64,000 bases of DNA from an uncultured Bacteroidales bacterium (GCA_947630665.1 CANRID010000003.1:41464-105463); one strand, 5' to 3'. Numbered from the stretch's first letter, positions 18,026 to 27,748 are shown. The notes: a model not told the origin generated them from the letters alone. Translations and numbers: made by a program.

Positions 18026-18055
18026 CAAAAATACAATATTTTGTCTAAACACAAA
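18026..18055 (-). promoter_or_regulatory. Promoter of the TPR-yebC unit
   Basis: On the minus strand TATTTTTG (18026-18033) fits TAnnTTTG and TTTG (18052-18055) stands 18 bp upstream, a close match to the Bacteroidetes consensus. Initiation would be only about 10-20 nt before the start codon. Confidence 0.75.
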
Positions 18056-18160
18056 CATAAATTTATAATTTATTTAATATGTTCTTCTCCGATAATCCGT
18101 TACGGGAAACGGAAGTTTTACTATTTGATCGAATTCCGAGGATATTCCGCGAATTCTTCC

Positions 18161-18168
18161 TATCTTTG
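18161..18168 (+). promoter_or_regulatory. -7 promoter element of recF
   Basis: TATCTTTG matches TAnnTTTG exactly and lies 82 bp before the recF start codon. A clear -33 TTTG at the usual spacing is not visible. Confidence 0.55.
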
Positions 18169-18250
18169 TAAGACCTGTCCCGACAGATTTATAAACCGGA
18201 CCGGAGAATTATCGGACCGGTGCCAAGTGTTTTCAAGAGTACCGTGAATT

Positions 18251-19345
18251 ATGTATCTGAGCAGAATATTGATTTCCAATTTTAAGAATATCCGGAGCGC
18301 GGACCTGGCTTTTTCCAAAAAAATCAACTGTATTTGCGGCAATAACGGGGAGGGCAAAACCAATTTGCTGGATGCCATTTATTATCTGTCGATGACCAAA
18401 AGTTATTTCCATGCTTCGGACGCTTTTACCTTTACGTTCGGAGAAAGTTCCGCTGCGTTGAACGGCACGTATGTAAGGGATGACGGAACGGAAGATAAAA
18501 TCAGCCTGAGGGTAGTCTCTCCCAATGACAAGACGGTCAAACGCAACGGCAAGGCTTACAGTCGGCTGTCGGAACATATAGGTGTCATTCCTATCGTAAT
18601 GGTTTCTCCGTCGGACACGGGGCTGATCCGGGAAGGGGGCGATGAAAGACGCAAATTCATGAATTCCCTTTTGTCGCAGGTAGATAAGGAATACCTGAAG
18701 AGAATCCAGCAATACAACCAGTTGCTGGCGCAGCGGAATAAATTGCTGAAAATGCCTCCGGTGTGTATGGAACTGCTCGATACCCTGAATGAGCAAATGG
18801 ATGCCCATGCCGATTATATATATTATAAAAGGAAAATCCTGTGCGAGGAATTGTCCTCTTTGGCCCGGGAATATTATGGGGCCCTGAGCGGAAGCAAGGA
18901 GGAAATATCGCTCCGGTATGTTTCGGATCTGGATCAGGTGCCTCTGACGGAGCTTTTCGCCCGGGCGTTGGAAAGGGATCTGTTTTTGAAATATACCACT
19001 GTCGGGATACAGAAGGATGATGTGGAATTTTCCATGAACGGGTATCCTATAAAGAAATGCGGTTCGCAGGGACAGCAGAAAAGTTTCCTGATTGCATTGA
19101 AGCTGGCGCAGTTCCGGCTGATGAAACAGATGCACGGGGTGACTCCGGTATTATTGCTGGACGATGTATTCGACAAGTTGGATATGCAGCGGGTGGAGTA
19201 CCTGTTGGAATTAGTGGCCGGAGATGCTTTCGGACAGATATTCATTTCGGATAGCAATAAGGTGAGAATGGGCAGGATCCTCGATGCGGTGCTGAACGAT
19301 CATAAAAGTTTTACGGTAGAGAGGGGCGTTTTTACGGAACAGTAG
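18251..19345 (+). CDS. recf: DNA replication and repair protein RecF
   Basis: The 364-residue SMC-like ATPase helps load RecA on gapped DNA. The Walker A motif GNNGEGKT is at about 30-37. The ABC signature-like GSQGQQKSFLIALKLAQ and the Walker B VLLLDDVFDKLD are near the C-terminus, and the length is normal. The DUF721 gene follows at 13 bp, a common pairing. Confidence 0.95.
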   Translation: MYLSRILISNFKNIRSADLAFSKKINCICGNNGEGKTNLLDAIYYLSMTKSYFHASDAFTFTFGESSAALNGTYVRDDGTEDKISLRVVSPNDKTVKRNGKAYSRLSEHIGVIPIVMVSPSDTGLIREGGDERRKFMNSLLSQVDKEYLKRIQQYNQLLAQRNKLLKMPPVCMELLDTLNEQMDAHADYIYYKRKILCEELSSLAREYYGALSGSKEEISLRYVSDLDQVPLTELFARALERDLFLKYTTVGIQKDDVEFSMNGYPIKKCGSQGQQKSFLIALKLAQFRLMKQMHGVTPVLLLDDVFDKLDMQRVEYLLELVAGDAFGQIFISDSNKVRMGRILDAVLNDHKSFTVERGVFTEQ

Positions 19346-19358
19346 CGGAAGGAGGGTT

Positions 19359-19649
19359 ATGAAACAGGAAAATTCCAAAAGCATAGGGGAGGTGATTGCG
19401 CTTTTTATCCGGGAACAAGGCTTGGAGGAAGGCCTTTTGCGCGTGCGGGTGTATGAGGCCTGGGATGCGGTTTGCGGAGAACGGGTGGCGGTCGCTACGT
19501 TGCGGAAATATTATAAGAATAAGATATTGTACTGCACGCTGAATTCTTCCATGCTCAGAAACCGGTTGTATCCTCAGAGAGGACAGTTGCTGGACGGAAT
19601 CAACAAGCGTCTGCAGGCTCCTTTGGTCAAGGATATCGTTTTAAAGTAA
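19359..19649 (+). CDS. DUF721 (DciA-like) protein
   Basis: The 96-residue protein is a small DUF721 member with the core pattern of a Trp in YEAWDAVCGERVA and the later LRKYYKNKILYC and SSMLRNRL segments. Larger DUF721 proteins (DciA) help load the replicative helicase. In Bacteroidetes only this short nucleic-acid-binding core is usually present, typically beside recF as here. A role in replication is inferred from context and family. Confidence 0.82.
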   Translation: MKQENSKSIGEVIALFIREQGLEEGLLRVRVYEAWDAVCGERVAVATLRKYYKNKILYCTLNSSMLRNRLYPQRGQLLDGINKRLQAPLVKDIVLK

Positions 19650-19684
19650 AAGGTTTGCCGAGTTATTAATATGAATTGTCGGAT

Positions 19685-20902
19685 ATGAAAATCGTTGCGG
19701 ATGCGGATATCCCGTTTTTGAAGGGAGTGTTCGAGCCTTATGCGGAGGTCGTGTATGAGAAAGGGAATGCGATCGGTCCCCGGACCGTTAGGGATGCGGA
19801 TGCGTTGATTATCCGTACCCGGACCCGATGCGATGCCGCCTTGCTCGAAGGATCCCGGGTGCGGCTGATCGCTTCGGCCACCATCGGGAAAGATCATGTG
19901 GATCTGGAGTATTGCCGCCGTCACGGGATTTGTTTTCTCAATGCGGCGGGATGCAACGCGGGCGGAGTCATGCAATATGTTTATACGGCCTTGTTCGCTT
20001 TAGCTCAAAAAAACGGATTGCGTTTGCGGTTCGGAGAGCATCCGACCGGTTCCGGAACGCAGTGCGGGGAGATACGGGCGGGAGAAGTCCCTGCGGGAGA
20101 GGGGAAACGGGAAAAAGAGACGGAAACGGCCGTGCGGGTGCTCGGGGTGATCGGAGTCGGACATGTAGGGAGCAAAGTGGCGGATTTGGGCGAATACCTC
20201 GGCTTCGAAGTGCTGCGGAACGACCCGCCCAAGGAGAGGGAACAGGAGGAAGCCTTGCGCAAGGGGATTATCTTACCGGAAAAAGCCGTCCGGTATTGCA
20301 CTCTGGACGAGTTGTTGCGGCGCTCGGACGCGGTAACCATACATGTGCCTTTGGAGGCATCGACCGTTTCTTTAGCAGACGGGCATTTTTTCTCCCGTAT
20401 GAAGGACGGCGCGGTTTTTATTAACACGTCCCGGGGGGAGGTGGTGGACGAAGCCGCCTTGATGCAGGCCTGCGGACGGCTGTCGGGACTGATCTTGGAT
20501 GTATGGGGCGGCGAACCGCAGATCGATCGCAGGCTCCTTGCCCTGGCCGATATCGCCACTCCCCATATCGCCGGCTATTCTTATGAAGGAAAACTTAACG
20601 GGACAACCTTGACGGTGCGGGGGACGGCCGGATTTTTTAATATAGAACCTCTGAAAGAGTTTACCGCCCCCGCCGATACCCCCAATCCCAATCATTTGGA
20701 TCTCAAGGGAGCGGAACAGGCGGAAATTTGTGATGTACTTACCGGTATTTTTCCTATCTTTGAACTGGATAGGCAATTGCGGGATCGTCCGCAGGATTTC
20801 GAGCAGATTAGAAGTAATTATAAATATCGGAGGGAATTTTATGTTAACACAGTCAGACATGATTCAATTGGAGCGGAAAGGGATTTCGGAAGAATCCCTT
20901 GA
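19685..20902 (+). CDS. pdxB: Erythronate-4-phosphate dehydrogenase (vitamin B6 synthesis)
   Basis: The 405-residue NAD-dependent D-2-hydroxyacid dehydrogenase oxidises 4-phospho-erythronate in the DXP-dependent pathway to pyridoxal phosphate. It shows the substrate-domain ASATIGKDHVD, the nucleotide fold GVIGVGHVGSKV (about 154-165), the catalytic region INTSRGEVVDE, and the His in TPHIAGYS. The ATG at 19685 is preferred over an upstream TTG because it gives the family start MKIVADADIPF. Odd points are a hydrophilic insertion of about 30 residues just before the nucleotide domain (about 115-148) and a C-terminus overlapping the next gene by 62 bp. Confidence 0.9.
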   Translation: MKIVADADIPFLKGVFEPYAEVVYEKGNAIGPRTVRDADALIIRTRTRCDAALLEGSRVRLIASATIGKDHVDLEYCRRHGICFLNAAGCNAGGVMQYVYTALFALAQKNGLRLRFGEHPTGSGTQCGEIRAGEVPAGEGKREKETETAVRVLGVIGVGHVGSKVADLGEYLGFEVLRNDPPKEREQEEALRKGIILPEKAVRYCTLDELLRRSDAVTIHVPLEASTVSLADGHFFSRMKDGAVFINTSRGEVVDEAALMQACGRLSGLILDVWGGEPQIDRRLLALADIATPHIAGYSYEGKLNGTTLTVRGTAGFFNIEPLKEFTAPADTPNPNHLDLKGAEQAEICDVLTGIFPIFELDRQLRDRPQDFEQIRSNYKYRREFYVNTVRHDSIGAERDFGRIP

Positions 20903-22301
20903 AACGCAGCTGAAAAATTTCACGACCGGCTTTCCTTTTTTACGGATTGCAGATCCCGCTACGCCCAAGAGGGGCATTAAAGTGCTGTCGCAGGAGCAGC
21001 AGGAGCAGGCATTGGAGAACGCCCGCCTTTTCGGAGGAGAAGTCTGTAAATTCGTTCCGGCTTCCGGTGCGGCTACGCGGATGTTCAAGGATCTGTTCGA
21101 GGCGCTCGCATCCGTCCAAAACGGCGAACTTGCCGCCGATGCTTCCCCGGCCTGCAAATATGTGGAAAATATCCACCGGTTTCCTTTTTTTGATGCGGCG
21201 CATATCCTCCGGCTTACGCTTTATTCCCGGGGGCTCGATTACGGCTCCAAGCCTAAAGGATTGATAGAGTTTCATAAGTATCCCGACGGGAATCGCACTC
21301 CTTTTGAGGAACACATGGTGGAAGGAGCCATGTACGCCCGTCAGCCGTCGGGAAAGGTAAAGATGACGGTAACCGTGTCTCCGGAACATATAGAGGAATT
21401 CAAACGCCTGCTCGATTCGGTGCGGGAAAAATATGAAAACCGTTTCTCATGTCGTTATGACATAGAGTTTACCGTCCAGTCCCCTTCAACGGACATGATC
21501 GCTGCGGACGACCGGAACCGCCCTTTCCGAACGGAGGACGGCCGGTTATTGTTCAGACCCGGAGGCCACGGGGCTTTGTTGAAAAACCTGAATGAAATAG
21601 ATTCCGATATTATCGTGATAAAGAACATAGATAATGTGGTGAAAGAATCTTTGCTGGAGGAAACGGTAAAATGGAAGAAAATCCTTATCGGGACAGCCGT
21701 GCGGCTCAGAGAAGATATTTCCGGGTATCTGCGGCGGATAGATGCGGAGGAAGCGTCCGGAAAAGGCGTTTCGGAAAGCCTTCTGAAAGAGATAAGGAAA
21801 TTTATGTCGGCAGAATTCTGTGTGGAAATGCCCGATCTGCCCGAGGATGAAACGGCGGCCTTTTTAAGGAAAAAACTGGACCGGCCGGTGCGGGTGTGCG
21901 GAATGGTGAAAAACGAAGGGGAACCCGGGGGAGGGCCTTTTATTATTCTTCATCCCGACGGATCCACTTCTTTGCAGATACTGGAATCGGCCCAGATAGA
22001 CCTCTCGAATCCGGATTCGGCCCGGGCGGTAAAACAATCCACGCATTTCAATCCGGTGGATCTGGTCTGCTCGGTAAAAAATTATAAGGGGGAAAAGTTC
22101 GATCTGTCCCGTTATTCCGATCCGGCTACCGGCTTTATTTCCGTCAAAAGCTACGAGGGACGTAAATTGAAAGCCCAGGAATTGCCGGGATTGTGGAACG
22201 GCGCCATGAGCGACTGGAACACCCAGTTCGTGGAAGTGCCGCTGATTACATTCAATCCCGTGAAAACCGTACTGGATTTATTGCGTCCGGCGCATGAATA
22301 A
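20841..22301 (+). CDS. DUF4301 family protein
   Basis: The 486-residue protein matches DUF4301, a Bacteroidetes family of unknown function. I see GAATRMFKDLFEAL, HKYPDGNRTPFEEH and FRPGGHGALLKNLNE blocks, which resemble the sugar-nucleotide pyrophosphorylase fold (inference). The start at 20841 (MLTQSDMIQL) follows GGAGGGAATTTT and agrees with the family. An upstream frame-extension lies inside pdxB. The overlap of 62 bp with pdxB suggests coupled expression. No signal peptide is apparent. Confidence 0.82.
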   Translation: MLTQSDMIQLERKGISEESLETQLKNFTTGFPFLRIADPATPKRGIKVLSQEQQEQALENARLFGGEVCKFVPASGAATRMFKDLFEALASVQNGELAADASPACKYVENIHRFPFFDAAHILRLTLYSRGLDYGSKPKGLIEFHKYPDGNRTPFEEHMVEGAMYARQPSGKVKMTVTVSPEHIEEFKRLLDSVREKYENRFSCRYDIEFTVQSPSTDMIAADDRNRPFRTEDGRLLFRPGGHGALLKNLNEIDSDIIVIKNIDNVVKESLLEETVKWKKILIGTAVRLREDISGYLRRIDAEEASGKGVSESLLKEIRKFMSAEFCVEMPDLPEDETAAFLRKKLDRPVRVCGMVKNEGEPGGGPFIILHPDGSTSLQILESAQIDLSNPDSARAVKQSTHFNPVDLVCSVKNYKGEKFDLSRYSDPATGFISVKSYEGRKLKAQELPGLWNGAMSDWNTQFVEVPLITFNPVKTVLDLLRPAHE

Positions 22302-22341
22302 CGCTCCCGAGCGGAGTCTGAGCTATGGAATTAATTGAAAA

Positions 22342-22375
22342 TCACCCCTGCCATAATGAACTTTGACAGGGGTGA
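22342..22375. terminator. Bidirectional terminator between DUF4301 and DHS-like genes
   Basis: The inverted repeat TCACCCCTG (22342-22350) / CAGGGGTGA (22367-22375) lies between convergent genes. The T-rich flank (TTTTCAATTAATT) is on the minus strand. Confidence 0.75.
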
Positions 22376-22400
22376 CTTGTATGCTTTTGCGTAAGGCGGA

Positions 22401-23375
22401 TTACCAACCGAGAACATAGGCGAAAATCAGAGGAGCGACGATGGTGGCGTCTGATTCCACGATGAATTTCGGAGTGTCTACGTCTAATTTGCCCCAGGTG
22501 ATTTTTTCGTTGGGTACGGCACCGGAATAGGACCCGTATGAAGTGGTGGAGTCCGAGATCTGGCAGAAATATTTCCACAACGGAACATCGGTCCATTCGA
22601 GATCCTGCGCCATCATAGGCACGACGCAGATCGGGAAGTCGCCCGCGGTGCCTCCGCCGATCTGGAAAAAGCCTACGCCTTTTCCGCCCGAATTGGCACG
22701 GTACCATTCCGTAAGGAAAATCATGGTTTCGATCCCGTTTTTAACTAAATTCACATCCAGTTCTCCCTTGATTACGTGTGCCGTGAAAATATTGGCGGTG
22801 GTGCAGTCTTCCCAGGCGGGAACCACTATAGGTATATTCTTTTCGCATGCGGCCAGCACCCAGCTGTCTTTAGGGTCTATTTCATAATATTGTTCCAGTA
22901 CGCCGGAGCGGAGGAGCTTATACATGAATTCCCACGGGAAATATCTTTCTCCTTTGGACTGGGCGTCTTTCCATACTTCCACTAAATGCTTTTCCAATCT
23001 GCGGAACGCTTCTTCTTCCGGAATGCAGGTGTCGGTCACCCGGTTCATTTGCTGGTCCAGCAATTCTTTTTCCTGTTGAGGTGTCAGGTCGCGGTAATAG
23101 GGAACCCTTTTATAATGGGAATGGGCTACCAAATTCATAATGTCTTCCTCCAGATTGTTGGCGGAGCAGGAAACGATCTGGATTTTGTCCTGACGGATCA
23201 TTTCCGCAAGGGAAATGCCGAGTTCTGCCGTACTCATGGCGCCGGCCATGGCCAGCATCATTTTACCGCCGTCTTTCATGTGTTCTTCATAGGCTTTGGC
23301 CGCATCTACCAGAGAGGCGGAGTTGAAATGACGGTAATGATGGGTTATAAATCGGGAAACAGGTCCTTTATTCAT
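22401..23375 (-). CDS. Deoxyhypusine synthase family protein
   Basis: The 324-residue protein has the deoxyhypusine-synthase fold. It shows AMAGAMSTAELG near the N-terminus, QIGGGTAGDFP in the NAD-binding region, and a C-terminal ITWGKLD whose Lys296 corresponds to the enzyme-imine lysine of DHS (in a WGK motif). Bacteria lack eIF5A, so the substrate is not deoxyhypusine. Known bacterial relatives act in polyamine chemistry such as homospermidine synthesis, and agmatine-related roles have also been proposed. The exact reaction here is unknown. It is divergent from lysA with overlapping promoter elements. Confidence 0.85.
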   Translation of the reverse strand: MNKGPVSRFITHHYRHFNSASLVDAAKAYEEHMKDGGKMMLAMAGAMSTAELGISLAEMIRQDKIQIVSCSANNLEEDIMNLVAHSHYKRVPYYRDLTPQQEKELLDQQMNRVTDTCIPEEEAFRRLEKHLVEVWKDAQSKGERYFPWEFMYKLLRSGVLEQYYEIDPKDSWVLAACEKNIPIVVPAWEDCTTANIFTAHVIKGELDVNLVKNGIETMIFLTEWYRANSGGKGVGFFQIGGGTAGDFPICVVPMMAQDLEWTDVPLWKYFCQISDSTTSYGSYSGAVPNEKITWGKLDVDTPKFIVESDATIVAPLIFAYVLGW

Positions 23376-23407
23376 ATCTATATTGGATTTAGATTGATTT
23401 TCGGAGG

Positions 23408-23435
23408 CAAAAATATTAAAAAATCGTTAAATTTG
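23408..23435. promoter_or_regulatory. Overlapping divergent promoter elements (DHS-like gene / lysA)
   Basis: TATTTTTG on the minus strand (23408-23415) and TAAATTTG on the plus strand (23428-23435) are both full TAnnTTTG matches, 12 bp apart in the 109-bp divergent spacer. The minus-strand -33 region overlaps the plus-strand -7 element, so the two promoters may interfere. Confidence 0.55.
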
Positions 23436-23484
23436 CAGAATATTTAATAATTCATTTACCACCTCAAACTTTAAAATTAGACCT

Positions 23485-24639
23485 ATGATAACCGCCGAAG
23501 CTGTCAAATCGTTCGAAAGTATTCAGACACCTTTTTACTTTTATGATATTGAGTTGCTTGAGAAAACGTTGGGATTATATGTTTCTTTGTTGAAAAAATA
23601 CGGGTATTCCGCTCATTATGCACTGAAAGCCAATGCCGATAATAAAATCATAGGTATTATAAGGCAAGCGGGTTTGGGAGCGGATTGCGTGAGCGGAAAC
23701 GAAGTGGCGTTGGCCGTTAAGGCCGGATTCGCTCCGGATAAAATAGTATATGCCGGGGTCGGAAAATCAGACAAGGAGATAAAGACCGCGCTCAAAGCCG
23801 GGATTTTCAGTTTTAATTGCGAGTCGGTGCCGGAGATCAAGGTAATCGACGGACTGGCCGGCGCTTTGGGGAAAAAGGCGAGGATCGCCTTGCGTGTGAA
23901 TCCGGATATCGATGCCCATACCCATAAATATATAAGTACGGGCCGGAAAGAAGATAAGTTCGGGATCAGTCCGTGGATGTTCGAAAGCGTCGCCGCTTTG
24001 CTGGGGGAATGCAAGAATACGGAATTGGTGGGGCTTCATTTTCATGTGGGGTCGCAGATTCTGGATCTGGGGGTATTCCGGTTGTTATGCAAGCGTATTG
24101 CGGAATTGCAGCAATGGTTTACCGACAGGAATATAACGATTTCCAATCTGAATCTGGGCGGAGGCCTGGGAGTGGATTATGAAAATCCGAACGAACATCC
24201 TGTCGCCGATTTCGAAAACTATTTCGATATCATTCATAAAAACTTAGCGGTCAGACCGGAGCAGCGCGTTCATTTCGAACCGGGCCGGGCGATCGTGGCT
24301 CAATGCGGCCATTTGATTTCCAGGGTATTGTATGTGAAGATCGGACAACGCAGGAAATTCGTCATATTGGATGCCGGGATGAACGATCTGATTCGTCCGG
24401 CGTTGTATCAGGCGCATCATGCCATCGAGAACTTGGTATCCTCCAAAAGGAAAATGAGATATGATGTGGTAGGACCCGTATGCGAGTCGAGCGATAAATT
24501 CGGCGGGAATATCATGCTGCCCCAGACTCAAAGAGGCGATTTGATCGCCATCCATACCGCCGGTGCCTATGGTCAGGTAATGAGTATGAGATATAATCAG
24601 CGGGATCTGGCCAAGGCATATTATTCGGATGAATTATAG
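23485..24639 (+). CDS. lysA: Diaminopimelate decarboxylase
   Basis: The 384-residue PLP enzyme (alanine-racemase-fold type III) makes L-lysine from meso-diaminopimelate in the last step of lysine synthesis. The PLP lysine is Lys48 in HYALKANAD. The phosphate-binding glycine loop is NLGGGLGVDY, and the C-terminal DAGMNDLIRPALY and GPVCESSDKF blocks are characteristic of LysA rather than ornithine or carboxynorspermidine decarboxylases. The length is slightly short but complete. No lysine riboswitch is visible in the 109-bp upstream spacer. Confidence 0.93.
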   Translation: MITAEAVKSFESIQTPFYFYDIELLEKTLGLYVSLLKKYGYSAHYALKANADNKIIGIIRQAGLGADCVSGNEVALAVKAGFAPDKIVYAGVGKSDKEIKTALKAGIFSFNCESVPEIKVIDGLAGALGKKARIALRVNPDIDAHTHKYISTGRKEDKFGISPWMFESVAALLGECKNTELVGLHFHVGSQILDLGVFRLLCKRIAELQQWFTDRNITISNLNLGGGLGVDYENPNEHPVADFENYFDIIHKNLAVRPEQRVHFEPGRAIVAQCGHLISRVLYVKIGQRRKFVILDAGMNDLIRPALYQAHHAIENLVSSKRKMRYDVVGPVCESSDKFGGNIMLPQTQRGDLIAIHTAGAYGQVMSMRYNQRDLAKAYYSDEL

Positions 24640-24775
24640 CATTGCCGGCTCCGAAGGAGTACTCCTGCGGAGTTCAGAATATGTCGTACAGGCGGATTCA
24701 AGGCCGGTGGCTGTCGGGATTCGGCGATATGACGGTTGAGTGAAAAAAGGACAAGTAAAACAGCGGAGTGTTTTT

Positions 24776-25390
24776 ATGCCTCGTATCAGTTCCAAAGAAG
24801 AATATATAAGACGGTTATTCGATTTTTTCCGGGAAAACGGACTGCAGTCCAATATGAATGAAATTTCCGCGGCGCTGGGTATTACGAAAAAAACCCTGTA
24901 TAATAATTTCACCAGCAAAAAGGAAATGATCAGGACGGTGACCCGGTATTTTTATGACTGTTTGGAGGCCAGGATAAAGAGTTCTTTGGAGGACAGTAAG
25001 AATGCGGTAGGCGAATTGTTTGCCATCTCGTCCGTACTCAGGCATGAAATAGACCGGCTGGGAGCGGTTCTATTACGGGATATATCCTGTTACCTGCCGG
25101 AGATCAATATGATGAATCATACGGACCGGCTGAGTTTTTATTCTATGCTCATCCGGGAGAATCTGACAAGGGGGATCCGGGAGAATGTTTATCGGGAAGA
25201 TATAAATATGGAATATACGACCCTCTTTTATACATCGGCCATTGAACGGTTTTATAAATGGGACGGTTCATATAAACTGGTGGACGATTCGGTTCGTTTT
25301 CACTCGGAGTTAGTGAAGTATCATCTTTATTCGGTGGTGAATAAACGCGGAAGGGAATTATTAGAAGAATATATCGGGAAATTGGATTAA
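24776..25390 (+). CDS. TetR/AcrR family transcriptional regulator
   Basis: The 204-residue protein has an N-terminal helix-turn-helix (about 8-55) with NEISAALGITKKTLYNNFTSK in the recognition region, given here as two overlapping pieces of the standard TetR signature. A helical ligand-binding domain follows, with a TetR_C-like YREDINMEYTTLFY segment. I chose the ATG at 24776, preceded by GGAG, over an in-frame GTG 36 bp upstream. It lies between lysA and ffh on the same strand. Its target is not evident, and no close palindromic operator was recognised. Confidence 0.85.
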   Translation: MPRISSKEEYIRRLFDFFRENGLQSNMNEISAALGITKKTLYNNFTSKKEMIRTVTRYFYDCLEARIKSSLEDSKNAVGELFAISSVLRHEIDRLGAVLLRDISCYLPEINMMNHTDRLSFYSMLIRENLTRGIRENVYREDINMEYTTLFYTSAIERFYKWDGSYKLVDDSVRFHSELVKYHLYSVVNKRGRELLEEYIGKLD

Positions 25391-25416
25391 AAATAAATAA
25401 ATTAAAGATTCTATAT

Positions 25417-26751
25417 ATGTTTGAAAATTTGATCGACAGGCTGGAAAGTTCGTTTAAGCTCCTTAAGGGAGAGGGAAAGATTACGGAAATAAATGTCGCA
25501 GAAACTTTGAAGGATATCCGAAAGGCTTTGTTAGAGGCCGATGTCAGCTATAAGATCGCAAAGAGCTTTTGCGATGACGTCAAGGAGACCGCATTGGGCC
25601 AGAATGTTCTTAAAGCGGTGCGGCCGAGCCAGATGATGGTGAAGATCGTCCATGACGAACTGACCAAGCTGATGGGCAGCCAGGCGGAGGATATCAATTT
25701 GAAAGGGAATCCCGGCATCGTGCTGGTGGCGGGTCTGCAGGGTTCCGGTAAGACCACTTTTTCCGGGAAACTGGCATTGAACTGCAAGAACAAGCGCGGC
25801 CTGAAAACTTTGTTGGTAGCGGGCGACGTGTATCGTCCTGCCGCTATCGAGCAACTGAAAGTGTTGGGAGAGCAGATAGGGGTGACGGTTTATACCGAAG
25901 AAGGTTCGAAAGATCCGGTGAAGATCGCCTCCAATGCGGTGGAAATGGCTAAAAGAGAAGGTTATTCCGTAGTTATTATCGATACTGCGGGCCGTTTGGC
26001 GGTAGATCAGGAGATGATGGACGAGATAGCGGCCATTAAAAACGACGTGCATCCTACGGAGACTTTGTTCGTGGTGGATTCCATGACGGGGCAGGATGCG
26101 GTGGAAACGGCCAAGGCCTTTAACGATCGGCTGGATTTCGACGGCGTAGTGCTTACAAAGCTGGACGGAGATACCCGAGGGGGAGCCGCCCTTTCGATCC
26201 GCGCCGTGGTGAACAAGCCTATCAAGTTCGTCAGTGCGGGGGAAAAGATGGAGGCGCTGGATGTCTTTCATCCTAAAAGAATGGCGGACCGTATATTGGG
26301 AATGGGTGACGTAGTGTCCCTGGTGGAAAAAGCGCAGGAACAATTCGATGAGGAAGAAGCGAAAAAGCTCCAGAAAAAATTAATCAAGAATCAGTTCACG
26401 CTTTCGGATTTTTACGATCAGATACAGCAGATCAAGAAAATGGGAAATATCAAGGATCTGGCTTCCATGCTGCCGGGAGTGGGAAAGGCGCTCCGGAATG
26501 TGGATATAGACAACTCCGCATTTAAAGGAATCGAGGCCATCATCCTCTCCATGACAAAGGCGGAACGGGAAAATCCGCAGATTCTCAACGGCAGCCGCCG
26601 CAGGAGAATTGCAGAGGGGAGCGGAACATCTGTGGTAGAGGTGAACCGGCTGCTTAAACAATTCGAGGATACCCGCAGGATCATGAAGAATATGGCGGGG
26701 GGAGGTCCGAAAAACGCCATGCGGGCGATGGGCGCCATGCGCAGAAGGTAA
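25417..26751 (+). CDS. ffh: Signal recognition particle protein Ffh
   Basis: The 444-residue SRP GTPase targets nascent membrane proteins to the translocon. The N domain (about 1-95) is followed by the G domain with GLQGSGKT (106-113), [10 protein letters not shown] and [10 protein letters not shown]. The C-terminal methionine-rich M domain carries the [16 protein letters not shown]-binding helix-turn-helix. The length is normal. It is followed 40 bp later by folD. Confidence 0.97.
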   Translation: MFENLIDRLESSFKLLKGEGKITEINVAETLKDIRKALLEADVSYKIAKSFCDDVKETALGQNVLKAVRPSQMMVKIVHDELTKLMGSQAEDINLKGNPGIVLVAGLQGSGKTTFSGKLALNCKNKRGLKTLLVAGDVYRPAAIEQLKVLGEQIGVTVYTEEGSKDPVKIASNAVEMAKREGYSVVIIDTAGRLAVDQEMMDEIAAIKNDVHPTETLFVVDSMTGQDAVETAKAFNDRLDFDGVVLTKLDGDTRGGAALSIRAVVNKPIKFVSAGEKMEALDVFHPKRMADRILGMGDVVSLVEKAQEQFDEEEAKKLQKKLIKNQFTLSDFYDQIQQIKKMGNIKDLASMLPGVGKALRNVDIDNSAFKGIEAIILSMTKAERENPQILNGSRRRRIAEGSGTSVVEVNRLLKQFEDTRRIMKNMAGGGPKNAMRAMGAMRRR

Positions 26752-26791
26752 TAATTATCTATCGGGAAATTATAAAATAAAATACAGATTT

Positions 26792-27676
26792 ATGACTCAG
26801 ATTATCGACGGAAAACGGACTGCGGAGAAAATCAAACAGCAGATTGCCCGGGAAGTGCAGGAAATGGTAGAACATGGAGGAAAACGGCCTCATCTGGCCG
26901 CTATTTTAGTGGGAAAGGACGGCGCGAGCCAGACGTATGTGGGTCATAAGGAAAAGGCATGCGGACAGGTGGGTTTCGAATCCACTATTCTGAAGCTGGA
27001 GGAGAATATTACCGAAGAGTATCTGCTTGAACAAATCGCCCGGATTAACCGGGATAAGGATATCGACGGACTGATTGTCCAGTTGCCCTTGCCGCGGCAT
27101 ATTAATGAAATCAAGGTGATAGAGGCCATCGATCCCGCCAAGGACGTGGATGGTTTCCATCCGGTGAGTGTGGGGAAAATGATGCTCGGATTACCCGGTT
27201 TTCTTCCTGCCACTCCATTCGGGATCATGTCGCTTTTGGAAGAGTACGAGATCGATACCCGTGGAAAACATTGCGTGATTCTGGGCCGCAGCAATATCGT
27301 GGGCCGGCCTATGGCCAATTTGCTTTCCCAAAAATCCGACAGGGCGGACTGCACGGTGACGGTTTGTCATAGCCGGACTCTTCATGTAGAGGATTATACC
27401 CGCCGTGCGGATATCATCATTGCCGCTATCGGGATACCGGAATATCTGAAAGGAGATATGGTAAAGGAAGGGGCGGTGGTAATAGACGTAGGAATCACCC
27501 GGGTTCCCGACAGCACCAAAACCGGCGGTTACCGGTTGGTAGGGGATGTCGAATATGCTACTGTGGCTCCGAAGTGCTCCTATATTACGCCGGTGCCGGG
27601 CGGGGTAGGCCCTATGACTATCGTGTCGCTTCTGCGCAATACCCTGAGTGCCGCCAAAAAGGAATATTCCAAATAG
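26792..27676 (+). CDS. folD: Methylenetetrahydrofolate dehydrogenase/cyclohydrolase
   Basis: The 294-residue bifunctional enzyme interconverts 5,10-methylene-, methenyl- and 10-formyl-tetrahydrofolate. It shows the catalytic [11 protein letters not shown] region (Tyr and Lys), the QLPLPRHI signature, the Rossmann-type [14 protein letters not shown], and the C-terminal [11 protein letters not shown]. The length is normal. A terminator follows 20 bp after the stop. Confidence 0.97.
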   Translation: MTQIIDGKRTAEKIKQQIAREVQEMVEHGGKRPHLAAILVGKDGASQTYVGHKEKACGQVGFESTILKLEENITEEYLLEQIARINRDKDIDGLIVQLPLPRHINEIKVIEAIDPAKDVDGFHPVSVGKMMLGLPGFLPATPFGIMSLLEEYEIDTRGKHCVILGRSNIVGRPMANLLSQKSDRADCTVTVCHSRTLHVEDYTRRADIIIAAIGIPEYLKGDMVKEGAVVIDVGITRVPDSTKTGGYRLVGDVEYATVAPKCSYITPVPGGVGPMTIVSLLRNTLSAAKKEYSK

Positions 27677-27696
27677 AATAAGGGCTAAATAGAATA

Positions 27697-27722
27697 GGGG
27701 CTGTCGGTTTGTCGGCAGCCCC
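27697..27722. terminator. Terminator after folD, shared with the convergent hydrolase gene
   Basis: The inverted repeat GGGGCTG (27697-27703) / CAGCCCC (27716-27722) is followed by TTTT on the plus strand. The minus-strand exit is also fairly T-rich. Confidence 0.82.
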
Positions 27723-27748
27723 TTTTGGTTTATGACGATCTCTTAATA

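Noticed and set aside
20730..20840. Longer DUF4301 protein starting inside pdxB
   Set aside because: The internal ATG at 20841 has a good ribosome-binding site and matches the family start; the extension is an out-of-frame reading of pdxB.
23376..23484. Lysine riboswitch upstream of lysA
   Set aside because: The spacer is only 109 bp, A+T rich and shared with a divergent promoter; none of the L-box core is visible.
24640..24775. Possible SRP RNA gene near ffh, because of GC-rich hairpin-like sequence
   Set aside because: The diagnostic GGTCCGGAAGGAAGCAGCC-type loop is absent, and the segment shows only short hairpins.
24740..24775. N-terminal extension of the TetR regulator from a GTG
   Set aside because: The extra 12 residues are not family-like, and the downstream ATG has a GGAG ribosome-binding site.
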